Below are positions 15,873 through 24,863 of a DNA stretch of 43,633 nt, in pieces. The translations under genes and the position numbers were made by a program. The stretch is from Caballeronia sp. (GTDB taxonomy: Bacteria; Pseudomonadota; Gammaproteobacteria; Burkholderiales; Burkholderiaceae), in NCBI RefSeq assembly GCF_028292365.1, contig NZ_JAQGMM010000537.1, positions 1 to 43,633 on the forward strand. The letters are read 5' to 3'. Each line of letters opens with the position of its first letter. Within the stretch, counting starts at the first letter, position 1. The notes under the pieces are model-generated. The model searched no databases, was not told the DNA's origin, and worked only from the letters and a program-made list of their open reading frames with translations.

Positions 15873-16241
15873 ATGAAATCAGTCAAGACACTCAAGCTGA
15901 TAGGTAGCGCATTGATCGTTGTGGTATCCATCAATGCGTGGTCGCAGACTGGCGAATCCGCTGCGTCGTCGACTCAATCCAGCATGGCGCCGGCAGAAGG
16001 AGGAAGTGCGAAAGCCGCCAGACAGGCTAATCGCGCACTCAGCAAGAAAGTGATCCGCGCGCTCTCGAAGGGTGGCGTCAAGACTTCCGGAATCAACGTA
16101 ATTGCAAAAGGCGGCGCAGTGGCGCTTGCGGGATCCGTCACTGACCCGGCCCAGATCGACAAGGCCGGCGAGGTGGCGAAGGGTGTGTCCGGCGTGACGT
16201 CTGTGAAGAATGCTCTGACAGTTAAAGAAGTGGGTCAGTAG
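15873..16241 (+). CDS. Exported BON-domain protein
   Basis: The start at 15873 (MKSVKTLKLIGSALIVVV) has GGAG 8 bases upstream and gives a clean signal peptide cut near AWSQ. The protein is 122 residues. Its mature part is a Ser/Ala-rich linker followed by one BON domain (about 55-120: KKVIRALSKGGVKTSGINVI, then GGAVALAGSVTDPAQ and GVSGVTSVKNALTV). BON domains occur in OsmY, where they bind phospholipid surfaces under osmotic stress. This is likely a periplasmic stress protein. It stands alone. Confidence 0.88.
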   Translation: MKSVKTLKLIGSALIVVVSINAWSQTGESAASSTQSSMAPAEGGSAKAARQANRALSKKVIRALSKGGVKTSGINVIAKGGAVALAGSVTDPAQIDKAGEVAKGVSGVTSVKNALTVKEVGQ

Positions 16242-16272
16242 TCCTTCTGGTGTTGATGTCCGTTAATAGCGC

Positions 16273-16321
16273 TAGACGTCCACAGGCGCGCCAACCTTGC
16301 CCATCAATTCTGCTAGCGCAG
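16273..16321 (+). repeat. Degenerate dispersed repeat, copy B
   Basis: TAGACGTCCACAGGCGCGCC, then TTGCCC and TCTGCTAGCGCA, corresponds to copy A at 15185-15236. Possibly the remnants of one kind of insertion-element end. Confidence 0.45.
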
Positions 16322-16553
16322 CCGGCAAAGGTCACGCTGCTTGCATTTTGCACGCTAACGGATGATCGCTCGAAGTGCTCCCGCGAAATTTGGTGAGTCG
16401 CTGAACACGTTAGCCGGAACGGTTGCGAGCTCCGATTGATGCACACGGCGTATCGTTTTTCAGGTTTTAACCATTCACGCTTCCAGCGAGGAGCAGCGAC
16501 GTCAGCATCGTTCAATACGAGACATTTGGAGCAATACGGGAGACGATGACGGG

Positions 16554-16727
16554 ATGTCATCCACTTCGATGGCGTTTGAATCCGGCTCAATCGATCGTCA
16601 TCTAATCGTGCGAGCATGGACAACCGATCCAGGACAGTTTGCCAAACGCATCACATGCGATCGCGTAGTCACGCGCTACAACAGCGCCACGGATCTGATC
16701 GAAGCAGGAGTCGGTTTGCGCTTTTGA
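16554..16727 (+). CDS. Possible small protein, 57 residues
   Basis: An ATG at 16554 opens a frame of 57 residues (MSSTSMAFESGSIDRHLIVR and then AWTTDPGQFAKR) ending in EAGVGLRF. The composition is protein-like, unlike the other short frames nearby, and a weak purine-rich segment (GGGAGACGATGACGGG) precedes it. No family is recognised. It could be the tail of a decayed gene rather than a complete one. Confidence 0.3.
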   Translation: MSSTSMAFESGSIDRHLIVRAWTTDPGQFAKRITCDRVVTRYNSATDLIEAGVGLRF

Positions 16728-16920
16728 GCGTATCACCAACGATCATTGTTTTCGCTGTTGCCAGCGCGTGGATCGAGATCAAACTATTGCTTGATTCGCG
16801 CCTGATTCAATTCATAGTAATTATGCGGCTAACGAGAAAGGGTAACATTTTCCGTCGACAAAACTAGTACAGTAAGATTGCACTCGCGGTTCCCCTAAGA
16901 CAACTGAGAGAGGATTTGAG

Positions 16921-17154
16921 ATGGTCCTATACCACCGAGGTGCGGCGATACAACCTTCCGTCACAAGAGAAGGTCACGCTTTCGTAGCGCGCGCTGTCAT
17001 CTTAGAAGGGGATGGCGAGGCTACTTCACTGGGAATGCTAGGCCAGTTCGCGAGCCAAAATTCCGCTTACGAGTTTGCCCTTCGGAGCGCTACTGCATTC
17101 GTAGATGGCGACCCAATGCCCCGCTCCCCTTTTGAACTCCTTCAGTCAGCATAG
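16921..17154 (+). CDS. Small hypothetical protein, 77 residues
   Basis: The ATG at 16921 is preceded by GAGAGGA at good spacing. The protein (YHRGAAIQPSVTREGHAF and so on) has a beta-strand-rich start and a helix around ASQNSAYEFALRSATAFVDG. It resembles short conserved Burkholderiaceae proteins of unknown function. No signal or membrane segment. Two other small genes of the same sort follow at 17358 and 17869, both frameshifted. Confidence 0.6.
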   Translation: MVLYHRGAAIQPSVTREGHAFVARAVILEGDGEATSLGMLGQFASQNSAYEFALRSATAFVDGDPMPRSPFELLQSA

Positions 17155-17357
17155 GAAACGCTGTGTCGGTGGCGCAAGGGTAATCCCTTTGGTAACTTCC
17201 AAACAATTCCTCCGACGCAGCCCCGCCCAGTAACGCTCTCCGCGGTACTTGATAGGCCATCTCATTCGGCCCCGGGGCACCAACGACCGTCGGTAGGCAG
17301 CTCAAGCGTCGACAGCAGGCTGACCCAGATTTTTCTAAACTTTGCTTCGATTCGCGG

Positions 17358-17827
17358 ATGGCAGGAACAAAACGAAAACCCACCCGCCCGGGTGCGAACC
17401 GAAAGCCATTGAGCAAGTCATCGCTTTTGCCGATGCCCCAGTCACTCAGCGCGTGGAATTATCGCTCGCGTATCACCTCGCGCTGGTTGCCTGCCGCAGC
17501 GACAACGGAAGCCGCCATCAAATCAACGAACTAGTCCGCTCGGTCTATATGGCGTACAACCTTCAGCGCATGGGATCTGGTGATATTCCTTTCGAGTGCT
17601 ATGAGCACGCTGAAGCGGCGCTCAAGGACACGGCCGCGGTAGCAGCCAAATCCGGCAAGTGGATCTTCAGTGAGCAGGACGCCCCCGTGATCGAACGCTT
17701 GCTTTCTCTGCATGACAAGCAGTTGGCCGAGGCTCCACTGCGTCGGGTGGTGGCAGCCGAAAGACAATTGCGCCAATTTCTGGCGGGCGCCGGTGCATCG
17801 CCGCTCGTGCGCCCTAAATTGGATTAG
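17358..17827 (+). pseudogene. Hypothetical protein gene with a -1 frameshift
   Basis: Two frames join into one plausible protein. The ATG at 17358 gives MAGTKRKPTRPGANRKPLSK and SSLLPMP, a basic N-terminus. The neighbouring frame then carries VTQRVELSLAYHLALVACRS through to the stop at 17825. The switch falls near 17425-17440, which contains TTTT and CCCC runs, and needs one extra base (-1 shift). The helical C-terminal part looks like a conserved Burkholderiaceae hypothetical family. Taken alone the second frame lacks a good start. The shift could be a real mutation, a sequencing slip, or, less likely, programmed frameshifting. Confidence 0.55.
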
Positions 17828-17868
17828 CGGCCGACCGCCCTTCAGTTAAACACGTTCGCTTCTCAACA

Positions 17869-18086
17869 ATGCCGCGTAACCAACCGCTAGGCTCTCGCGT
17901 CCGCTTCCTTTTAAAGGCCCGTCCCAAGCGGGCGCGCTACTGCGATACGGCGATCGCATCGCCGAGGTGCTTGGCAAGGCGCGCGGCCAGCGAGTCATGA
18001 TCAAATCGATTCACCGCGACGGCGTCGCGCGGCGCAGTGCCGTGAAGTGGACGAACCTGGTGGCCCTTGACGATCAACTGTTTTAA
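17869..18086 (+). pseudogene. Small hypothetical protein gene with a -1 frameshift
   Basis: The ATG at 17869 gives MPRNQPLGSRVRFLLKARP. After a -1 shift near 17915-17925 (GGCCCGTCCC) the frame continues as AGALLRYGDRIAEVLGKARG, then QRVMIKSIHRDG and AVKWTNLVALDDQLF to the TAA at 18084. The joined product (about 72 residues) reads as one small protein with a beta-rich core. The family is not named. It is the second consecutive gene broken by a one-base deletion. Confidence 0.5.
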
Positions 18087-18185
18087 GCGTCGCCGACCCT
18101 GCCCCAGGTGTTGAAGCGCCGAGCCATGACTTCGCCACCGCTTGCCATGGGGTTGCGCAAAGACCCGATAATACGCCGAGCGCCC

Positions 18186-18428
18186 TTACGAATTCACTGA
18201 ATCCTTGAACGCTTTACCCGCCGTGAATTTGACGGTTTTTGCAGCCGCAATTTGCAGCGTTTCACCGCTCCTCGGGTTGCGACCGGTGCGTGCCGCACGC
18301 TGGCCGGTGCTGAAGGTGCCGAAACCGACCAGCTGAACGCCCTCACCTTCAACGACTGCTTGCGTCACAACCGCGACGAATGCGTCGACGGCCTCGCCCG
18401 CGGTGCTCTTGCTTATGCCAACGGCCGA
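18186..18428 (-). pseudogene. 5'-truncated HU-type DNA-binding protein gene
   Basis: The frame codes for residues from about 14 onward of an HU/IHF-type protein: [20 protein letters not shown], then [20 protein letters not shown] and [14 protein letters not shown]. These are the DNA-binding arm and C-terminal helix. The first dozen residues are missing because an IS6 element ends at 18429 inside the gene. The residues that seem to precede it (around SYRDRT) are coded by the terminal repeat of the element. Without its N-terminal helix it is unlikely to fold normally. Confidence 0.8.
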
Positions 18429-19351
18429 GGTTCTGTCGCGATAAGATCGTCTTGATGAGCAGACAAGAAATGACAAGGACTGCTCACATAACCATAGAAT
18501 AAAACTGCGCGGCGGTGGACGGATGAGTTCCGTTCTCGGTTTTCATCTGCCCCTTCTTGATCATATGCATCACTTCGATGCCGGACAGGATGATGCGGGC
18601 ACAACGAAAATCTTTGAAGCCAAGCATCGGTCGGGTGATGCGTTTGATGGCCCGATGGTTCTGCTCGACCACGTTATTCAGGTACTTGACTTGACGAATC
18701 ATGATGGGCGTCTCCCGCTCGGCGTTCACCGCGTGCAGCGCGGCCAGATCAGAGCCGCTTTTGTCGATGGTTACCGTCTCAGGCACACCACTCTGAGCGA
18801 TCGACTTTTCAAAGAAGCGCCGTGCTGCCACCTTGTCCCGCTTGGCTCTGAACAGGAAATCAATGGTTTTACCCGTTTTGTCGACCGCCCGGTAGAGATA
18901 CCTCCTCTGGCCTTTGACTCGGATATACGTTTCGTCCATTCCCCAGCTCTTGCCCACTGGCCGCTTGTGACGGCGAAACGTCTTCTCGAACAGCGGCACC
19001 AGTTTAATCACCCAGCGATGTACCGTCGAATGATCGACCGCGATACCTCGCTCGGCCATCATCTCTTCAAGATTACGCAAACTGAGCGAGTAGGCGCCGT
19101 ACCACCGCACGCACAGCAACATCACATCGAGCGGATAGTGGAGGCGTTTCAGGACATGGGCGATGCCCGGAGCTAGCGTCTTTCGCGGTGTTTGCACTTT
19201 CTTCATCGGGCAGCCAAAGTATATTTGTCAGCCGCGAATATTACCTCTCCCGCATTAGCGCGACAGAACCGGCAGTTCTACTCGCTAGTGATATAAATAA
19301 TCCTGATGATATTGATCAGGCTCGTCCGTTCACCGTTATCGCGACAGAACC
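18429..19351 (-). mobile_element. IS6-family insertion sequence
   Basis: Perfect 16-bp inverted ends GGTTCTGTCGCGATAA are at 18429-18444 and, as the complement, at 19336-19351. A near-copy of the right end (TTAGCGCGACAGAACC) also lies inside at 19255-19270, leaving an 81-bp extra piece. The flanking bases show no target duplication, and the element joins a broken hup gene to a broken kinase gene. This is the signature of an IS6-mediated deletion. Confidence 0.8.
18484..19206 (-). CDS. IS6-family transposase
   Basis: This is an intact 240-residue transposase. An N-terminal helix-turn-helix (about 40-65, around [20 protein letters not shown]) precedes a DDE catalytic domain with the acids in [20 protein letters not shown] and [12 protein letters not shown]. 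Length and motifs match the IS6 group. It reads inward from the right end, as usual for these elements, and appears functional. Confidence 0.92.
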   Translation of the reverse strand: MKKVQTPRKTLAPGIAHVLKRLHYPLDVMLLCVRWYGAYSLSLRNLEEMMAERGIAVDHSTVHRWVIKLVPLFEKTFRRHKRPVGKSWGMDETYIRVKGQRRYLYRAVDKTGKTIDFLFRAKRDKVAARRFFEKSIAQSGVPETVTIDKSGSDLAALHAVNAERETPIMIRQVKYLNNVVEQNHRAIKRITRPMLGFKDFRCARIILSGIEVMHMIKKGQMKTENGTHPSTAAQFYSMVM

Positions 19352-20007
19352 CTCGCGCCCAGGCGCGCTCTGCATCCGTCGCTTCAGGTCGGTCGAGAAT
19401 GGCGATGCCGGTCCGAATAGGCACCAGCGGCGCGCGAAGCTCATGCGCAAGCATTGCGAGAAACTCTTCCTGGTGATGCTCAAGCTCGTCGAGGCGACGT
19501 CGCATCTCCAGCAGTTCTGCCGATGCCTGCCGTTTTTCAAGATGTAGCACTGCGTGTTCTGCTAGCGTTTTCAGTGTCGCTCTCTCCGACTCACTGAGAT
19601 TCCGGGGCTCATGAGCAATTACGCACAGCGTCCCGAGGGCCGTGCTGTCCGACGCTTTCGATACCGCCCCACATAGACAACGACGTTGCGCTCACCGACC
19701 ACTTGAGGGTGATTCCGAGATTCTTCATCGCGGTCGCATCTGGAATCACAGGGATATCGTTCGTCAGGAGGGCCTGAGCACAAAGCGACTCCTCTCGCTT
19801 GGCCGACCGGCGCGCCATTCCCCACGCGGACTTACACCACTCTCGGGTTTCGTCGATGAAGTTGAGCAATGCAATCGGTACCTGCAAAAGACTTGCAGCG
19901 ACCCTGGTAATGGAGTCGAAATGCTCCTCCGCCGGGGTGTCGAGAATCCCGAACGTTTTGAGCCTGCGTAGTCGATGCGACTCGGTGAAGGGAACGGCGG
20001 TGGCCAT
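19352..20007 (-). pseudogene. GAF-domain sensor histidine kinase, frameshifted and truncated
   Basis: From the ATG at 20007 a GAF domain is read (RLKTFGILDTPAEEHFDSIT, ALLNFIDETREWCKS, IPVIPDATAMKNLG). One-base shifts near 19712 and near 19668 (a CCCC run) are needed to continue through NHPQVVGERN and SDSTALGTLCVIAHEPRNLS into a HisKA segment with the phospho-accepting His in LAHELRAPL. The gene then stops at the IS6 element, so the ATPase domain is lost. Related proteins are soluble GAF-histidine kinases. It is non-functional as written. Confidence 0.8.
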
Positions 20008-20529
20008 GACAACAGCTGTCCGAGAGGTGAGCTAAGTTAGTCAAGCAACAACCATTCCTCTGCATAAAGTATTTGACCGATAGCTGGTGATGCGACTTCT
20101 TCGAGATTGCGACCAATGCCAGGCGACCGGCATCCCGCACCGCCGGGCTTTTCGACCAAGCATTTGCGGTTGTGGCTCGAGTCCGACCAACATTCCTTTG
20201 AACGTGGATGCCTGGGCGCCCGATTCCCGCCGAGGCATGCATTTGAAACGGCGCCCGTAGTCAAGGCAGGGTGTTAGGAGGATTTGCCAATCCGCGCAGT
20301 CTGGATGTCAAAGATGCCGAGCAACTCCCCTCGCCGCAGCATCCCGTGACGACATTTTCCACACTTCCCGGCCGCTGCGTTGACGGTAATACGGCAATTC
20401 GTGTGCGGCTGTCCGCGATGCCGAACCGTACCTCGACTTGGCGTTCTCCTCGGTCTGAACTGACACCTCGTGGCGGGTGGCTGGCACGTCCCGTGCGCAG
20501 GAGGACATAGTCAACGATGGGAGGATGTC
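20008..20529. other. Gene-poor region, about 520 bp
   Basis: Overlapping short frames on the minus strand (20037-20264) resemble the tail of a decayed gene, but I cannot name it. The right part should hold the promoter of the CsbD-like gene. Confidence 0.3.
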
Positions 20530-20838
20530 ATGGACACCGACACAGCAGAAGGTACATTGAACGAAGTGGCAGGCAAAGTTCAAGACGCAGTAAGCGGTGT
20601 GGTTGGCGACGCGGCCACCCAGATGTCTGGGAAAGCGCGCGAGTTAAGCGGTAAGGCGCAGAAGCTCTGCGCGGATACCACCAGCCTCGTGCGGGACAGA
20701 ACGGCTGAGAGTCCACTTGCAGTGTTGGGCATCGTCGCCGCCGTCAGTTTCATAGCCGGGGCGATCTGGGCAAACACTAGAAGCGCTGCTTCCCAAGCTT
20801 ATCCAACGAATCCGAGAGCTAACGACCGGGCGTATTAG
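20530..20838 (+). CDS. CsbD-like / DUF883-like stress protein with C-terminal membrane segment
   Basis: The start at 20530 (MDTDTAEGTLNEVAGKVQDA) is preceded by GGGAGG, giving 102 residues. The N-terminal part has the CsbD pattern GTLNEVAGKVQDAVSGVVGD; a helical heptad stretch and a single TM segment (LAVLGIVAAVSFIAGAIWA, about 65-83) follow. Such proteins are induced in stationary phase and general stress, and DUF883-type members tether ribosomes to the membrane. It heads a short run of envelope genes with the holin-like and YqjK-like genes. Confidence 0.78.
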   Translation: MDTDTAEGTLNEVAGKVQDAVSGVVGDAATQMSGKARELSGKAQKLCADTTSLVRDRTAESPLAVLGIVAAVSFIAGAIWANTRSAASQAYPTNPRANDRAY

Positions 20839-20967
20839 GTCAGCACCGTCGTGGTAGCGGGTCGATGTTTCTACGAACCTCCGCTCCGACGGCCTAGGAT
20901 TGCGTCTCGCCCAATTGGCAGGACCGGTTGGATTCGCCGCAGTCACCGTCTTGGTGGGGGTACGAAG

Positions 20968-21342
20968 ATGTCGGCCCAATCAAAAATCACGCGATGGCGC
21001 AATATTGGTCGATTCTGCACTCGAAGAGTCGCTGACTACGGTGAATTGTTTCGCATCGAGCTGGCCGAAACGAAAACGCGATTGCTGCACGAAGTGATTG
21101 CGTTGGTCGCGCTGGCAGTTGGCGCTCTTTTCACGCTTTCCTTCCTTTGCATCGCCGTCATTGCGTCCGCCTGGGGGACGCCCTATTTCCTTCGCGTCGT
21201 GTGGGGCGTCGCCGCAACGTGGCTGGTTGTGACGATTGCTGCCTTCCTTGTCTTACGCGCTCAGCGACCTGGGCAATCATTCAAGACCTTGCAACAAGAG
21301 CTCCAACGCGATGTTGAGTCTGTCAAAGAGGCGATCAAATGA
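20968..21342 (+). CDS. Phage-holin-family (PF07332-type) membrane protein
   Basis: The start at 20968 (MSAQSKITRWRNIGRFC) follows a GGGGGTACGA sequence, giving 124 residues. There are two TM segments (about 43-68, ALVALAVGALFTLSFLCIAV, and 76-97, VAATWLVVTIAAFLVL) with a charged N-terminal amphipathic helix. The pattern fits the YqjE-like branch of PF07332, chromosomal proteins not tied to phage lysis. It overlaps the next gene by 4 bases (ATGA). Confidence 0.75.
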   Translation: MSAQSKITRWRNIGRFCTRRVADYGELFRIELAETKTRLLHEVIALVALAVGALFTLSFLCIAVIASAWGTPYFLRVVWGVAATWLVVTIAAFLVLRAQRPGQSFKTLQQELQRDVESVKEAIK

Positions 21343-21644
21343 AGCGCGGGATACACGAACATAAGGAGGCTCAAGCAGTTGTCCTCGCACGCATGGCGGC
21401 AACGCGCGCACAACTCGTATCAACCAGCCAGCCTTCGAAAATTGGCGCCGGTGTAAACCGGGCAGCCCGACATGTCTCACCGGATGCCGGTCCCGTGCTC
21501 TTGTGCACACCCAACGCGGCGCTACTCGCCATCGTGCTGGTCGGATCGGTCATCATCGGACCGAGGCGGATCCTGGTCATATCGTTTCGAGCGGTCCTGA
21601 CGGCGTGGATCACGAGAACGGTGCGCGCCATCGCAGGCGGGTGA
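21339..21644 (+). CDS. YqjK-like small membrane protein
   Basis: This 101-residue protein starts in the ATGA overlap with the holin-like gene. A helical polar N-terminus (HEHKEAQAVVLARMAATRAQ) precedes one TM segment (LLAIVLVGSVIIGPRRI, about 60-78) and an amphipathic tail. Position and size match YqjK-type partners of YqjE-like proteins. Function unknown; co-translation with the gene before is clear. Confidence 0.65.
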   Translation: MKRGIHEHKEAQAVVLARMAATRAQLVSTSQPSKIGAGVNRAARHVSPDAGPVLLCTPNAALLAIVLVGSVIIGPRRILVISFRAVLTAWITRTVRAIAGG

Positions 21645-22208
21645 ACTTAGAGCGGTCGGTCGCCAGAAAGCCGCGATGGCGGCCCGAAACCAGGGGCTTG
21701 CGGCTCACACCTCAGAAACCGTCCCAAGAAGCGCTTTGAGACCTGCAGATGCGACGCACCAGTCTGTGCCGGACTTTCGTCTGGCCTCGTGGCTTAGGAC
21801 CGGTCCACAGCCTGCCCTTCGGCTAAGGCATTGAAGTCGGAGGTCGGAGTAAGGCTTAGTCTTATGAAAACCCGTCGTCGAATGTTCGGGACTGTTCAAA
21901 ACGGAGCTATCAAGTGGCGGCCGATGCCACGGCTCGACTTCGTTTTACGACGACCCGCGGAGGCGCCAACCGTGGCCGTTTTGGCCGGCAAAATTATCGG
22001 AGTCGTCGCTGCCCGCTCGAACAATTTATTTGATGGTGCACAGGCGCCACAACGCGTGTCGCACCGCACCGTCGTTCGGCTGATTCGATGAGCGGGGCAT
22101 CGCGGTGCTCGTCCACAAGAAGGCGATCGGATCCCGGAGCTTCGGGAGCCATCCCTGATGGGAAGTGAACGAAGTGCAATCGCAGTTTGGCCGTGCAGCG
22201 GAGGCGTT
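21645..22208. other. Gene-poor region, about 560 bp
   Basis: One open frame (21831-22091, plus) has no family or ribosome binding site and I do not call it. The segment should hold the promoter of the YihY-family gene. Confidence 0.3.
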
Positions 22209-23111
22209 ATGCAACGGATACACGACAGCGCGTTGCGGACCGTTGCAGGTCATCCGGCAACGTTCGTGGTGCAAACCTTGAAAGCGTTTCGCGCGAACCA
22301 AGGGATGCTGCTCGCAGGCGCGGTTGCCTACTACGCGCTGCTTTCGATCGTCCCGCTACTCATCCTGGTTGTGATCGCGCTGTCACACCTCGTTGAACAA
22401 AGGGTGCTACTTGATTCGCTTGTGCATTTGCTCGAGTGGTTAGTCCCAGGGCAAGCGAAGGCCATTGTGCGGGAACTGGCGAACTTCCTTGCGCACCGCG
22501 CCGTGATAGGTTGGGTACTTCTCTGCACCATGATTTTCTTCAGTTCGTTGGCGTTCACCGTGCTAGAAAACGCGATGTCAGTAATCTTTGTGCACCGGGT
22601 GGCAATTCGGCGGCGACACTTCCTGATTTCCGCGCTGCTCCCCTATTGCTACAGTCTATCGTTGGGCGTGGGTGTTCTCCTCGTCACGCTCGTTTCCAAT
22701 GGCTTGCAGGCCGTCGGCGCCAACAGCATTGACGCGTTCGGCTGGCAGGTCTCTCTTGTCGGTGCCTCACGCGTGTTGCTTTATCTGTTCGGACTTGCGG
22801 GAGAAATTTTTGTCTTGACGTCAATCTATCTCGTGATCCCAGTCGGTCGCCCGACGTTCAGGCATGCGCTGGTCGGCGCGATCGCGGCGGCCCTACTGTG
22901 GGAAGCGACACGTCACGTACTCGTCTGGTATTTTGCAACGCTATCTCAGGTAAGCGTCGTATATGGTTCTCTGACAACAGCGATCGTTGTTCTCTTCAGT
23001 CTCGAAGCCCTCGCGACGCTCCTGTTATTCGGTGCTCAGCTGATCGCGGAATACGAACGTCTTAGCGCCGGCTCGAATGAATTGGACCCCAAACCATTCC
23101 GAACGGGCTAA
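22209..23111 (+). CDS. YihY/BrkB-family inner membrane protein
   Basis: The start at 22209 (MQRIHDSALRTVAGHPATFV) has GGAGG 5 bases upstream, giving 300 residues. The signature AGAVAYYALLSIVPLLILVV lies in TM1 and five further TM segments follow. The VVYGSLTTAIVVLFSLEALATLL region is typical of the family near the C-terminus. These proteins were once called ribonuclease BN by mistake. They are now thought to be envelope transporters or lipid-related proteins; YhdP/TamB/YihY-type lipid work is suggestive only. It closes the envelope/stress run. Confidence 0.88.
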   Translation: MQRIHDSALRTVAGHPATFVVQTLKAFRANQGMLLAGAVAYYALLSIVPLLILVVIALSHLVEQRVLLDSLVHLLEWLVPGQAKAIVRELANFLAHRAVIGWVLLCTMIFFSSLAFTVLENAMSVIFVHRVAIRRRHFLISALLPYCYSLSLGVGVLLVTLVSNGLQAVGANSIDAFGWQVSLVGASRVLLYLFGLAGEIFVLTSIYLVIPVGRPTFRHALVGAIAAALLWEATRHVLVWYFATLSQVSVVYGSLTTAIVVLFSLEALATLLLFGAQLIAEYERLSAGSNELDPKPFRTG

Positions 23112-23163
23112 TAGACCGCCATTGATATTTAAGCAGTGCCGCGCTTAACTGCCGCCCTCGATC

Positions 23164-23791
23164 TGTTTGTAAGCTAAGCCTTCGGGACCTCGTCGAAGTG
23201 ATGGTTGAACGCGGCCTGTCGCTATCGCACACGACGATCATGCGCTGGATTAAACGCTTGACGCCGGAATTCGTTAAGCGCTGGAATCGGTTCGCAATAT
23301 CCGCCGGACGCTCATGGCGTGTCGACGAGACGAAAGATTCGTGGAAAACGGACCTATCTTTACCGTGCCGTTGATCGAGCGCGAAAGACAGTCGATTTCA
23401 GGCTCAGCGCCAAGCGCGATGTCGTTGCTGCCAAGGCCTTCTTTGCGAAGGCGATCAACAGCCAAGGGATGGTTCCGGATACCATTACGCCGGATGGCTA
23501 CGCAGCATCTCACGCGCGGTGCGAGAAATGGTGGCCGACGAGTTGCCGCGCGAGGGTACAACGCCGAGATCATCGAAGTACTCCAACAACCCGATCGAAC
23601 AAGACCATCAAAATGTCAAGTCCAGCGGCAATGTGATGCTTGGCTTCAACCGCTTTCGGAATACGGCCGTTACGATATCCGGCATCGAACTGATACATCG
23701 CATTCGGAATGGCCAGTTCGATCTCTTCAAGATGCAACTCAAAGATATCACGCCATCAGCTGTCTGGATGACGGTGTTCTCAGCTCGTTGA
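23164..23791 (+). pseudogene. Decayed IS6-family transposase
   Basis: Three frames together give an IS6-type transposase: RDLVEVMVERGLSLSHTTIM with [10 protein letters not shown]; then [19 protein letters not shown] with [20 protein letters not shown]; then [20 protein letters not shown] with ELIHRIRNGQF. Breaks fall near 23335 and 23510. The first DDE Asp sits in RVDET, and the Glu in IEQDHQ. No clear terminal repeats were found. It differs from the intact IS6 element at 18429-19351, so it is a separate, older insertion. Confidence 0.8.
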
Positions 23792-23900
23792 AATGGCGGA
23801 CGAAAGACGGTGTCTCGCCCGCTCGTTCTATTTGCACCACAACCCATGTTTCCGCCTTATGAGGTTCAGCCTTGAAGCGAAAACGCTAGGCAGATGGGCG

Positions 23901-24863
23901 CTATTGACCCACGGCGGCAGGGACCGCGACGCGTTGCAGCACGGACATCGGACCGAGCCTCTTAATGACGTCCATCTGTGCTGCGTCACGCACGAAGAGC
24001 GATCCGGCAAACCCCAGCGCATTCACTGAAATGCCTTCGACGCATTCCGAATACCTTGGTACGAGCAGCATCCATCGGCGGGTGACAAGCAGGTTATACG
24101 GTGCCGACTGATGCAATTCGCCATTCACCTCGATCGCTCGCAGGCCAGCAGCTTCGAGCAACGCGTGGTAGCAATCAAACGCGGCGTGTGCGGCGTGCCG
24201 CGAGGCGGCAGGAGCCAGTTCCAGACGGGCGAACGCATGCAGAAAAGGCAGGCCAGGTACAGTGCCGATCGGACCTTCCATGCCCCCGGGCCTAAGAACG
24301 GATTCAATGGGGAGCGGCGGACCTGATTCTCCGAGCGGCAGCGGCACGATCTGCAGATGCTTGTGGCGTTGACTTGCGCCGGATTGCGCGCCGCCATTGT
24401 AAAAGCCGAGGCCGTCGAACTCGGCCATGCAGGCGGCCAATGCAACGAAGTCCGCGAACTCGAGCAGCGCTTCCTGCGGTTTGAAGCAACGGGTGACGAT
24501 CAGGAGATGATGGTCGATGACGTTGAACTTGTTGAGCAAGGCGACGTGAGTGTCCGAGAGCTCGGCCACAAAGAGGTCGGGGTCGTAAGGAAGGAACGGA
24601 TTCACCGCGCTGCCCGCCCCCACCTCGACTTCGCGCGCCTGTCGGGTTTCCTCCTTGCGCGCGAGGCTTGCGACCTGGCGGACGAGAAAGCGTACGCCGC
24701 CTTCTTCGAGCAGCGTCTGGATTGTCTCGATGGGCCGCAGTGCACCAAGACGCAGCGCATGCGCGGTCTGACACAGGACGGCCGGCCACAGTGTGCCGGG
24801 ATGCAGACGTAGATGTTCCATGGTTCGATGGGCACGCGGGTCGCGCGAGGAGAGCAACCGCAC
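23901..24863 (-). CDS. ATP adenylyltransferase / Ap4A phosphorylase-type enzyme
   Basis: This 320-residue HIT-like protein has the substrate loop NPFLPYDPDLFVAELSDTHV, NKFNVIDHHLLIVTR, and the catalytic H-x-H-x-Q motif in SQRHKHLQIVPLP. Family members cleave Ap4A with phosphate to ADP and ATP (or run in reverse), controlling alarmone-like dinucleotide levels. The start is taken as a GTG at 24863 that directly abuts the stop of the adenosine-kinase gene (TAGGTG), implying coupled translation. An ATG at 24821 (MEHLRLHPGTLW) is the alternative and aligns better with family N-termini. Confidence 0.85.
   Translation of the reverse strand: MRLLSSRDPRAHRTMEHLRLHPGTLWPAVLCQTAHALRLGALRPIETIQTLLEEGGVRFLVRQVASLARKEETRQAREVEVGAGSAVNPFLPYDPDLFVAELSDTHVALLNKFNVIDHHLLIVTRCFKPQEALLEFADFVALAACMAEFDGLGFYNGGAQSGASQRHKHLQIVPLPLGESGPPLPIESVLRPGGMEGPIGTVPGLPFLHAFARLELAPAASRHAAHAAFDCYHALLEAAGLRAIEVNGELHQSAPYNLLVTRRWMLLVPRYSECVEGISVNALGFAGSLFVRDAAQMDVIKRLGPMSVLQRVAVPAAVGQ

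Noticed and set aside
16222-16623. 133-codon minus-strand frame after the BON gene
   Set aside because: No ribosome site, overlaps the BON stop, and composition is not protein-like.
18420-18470. Apparent HU N-terminus (DDLIAT) in another frame before the hup fragment
   Set aside because: Those bases are the terminal inverted repeat of the IS6 element, so the resemblance to the HU start is chance.
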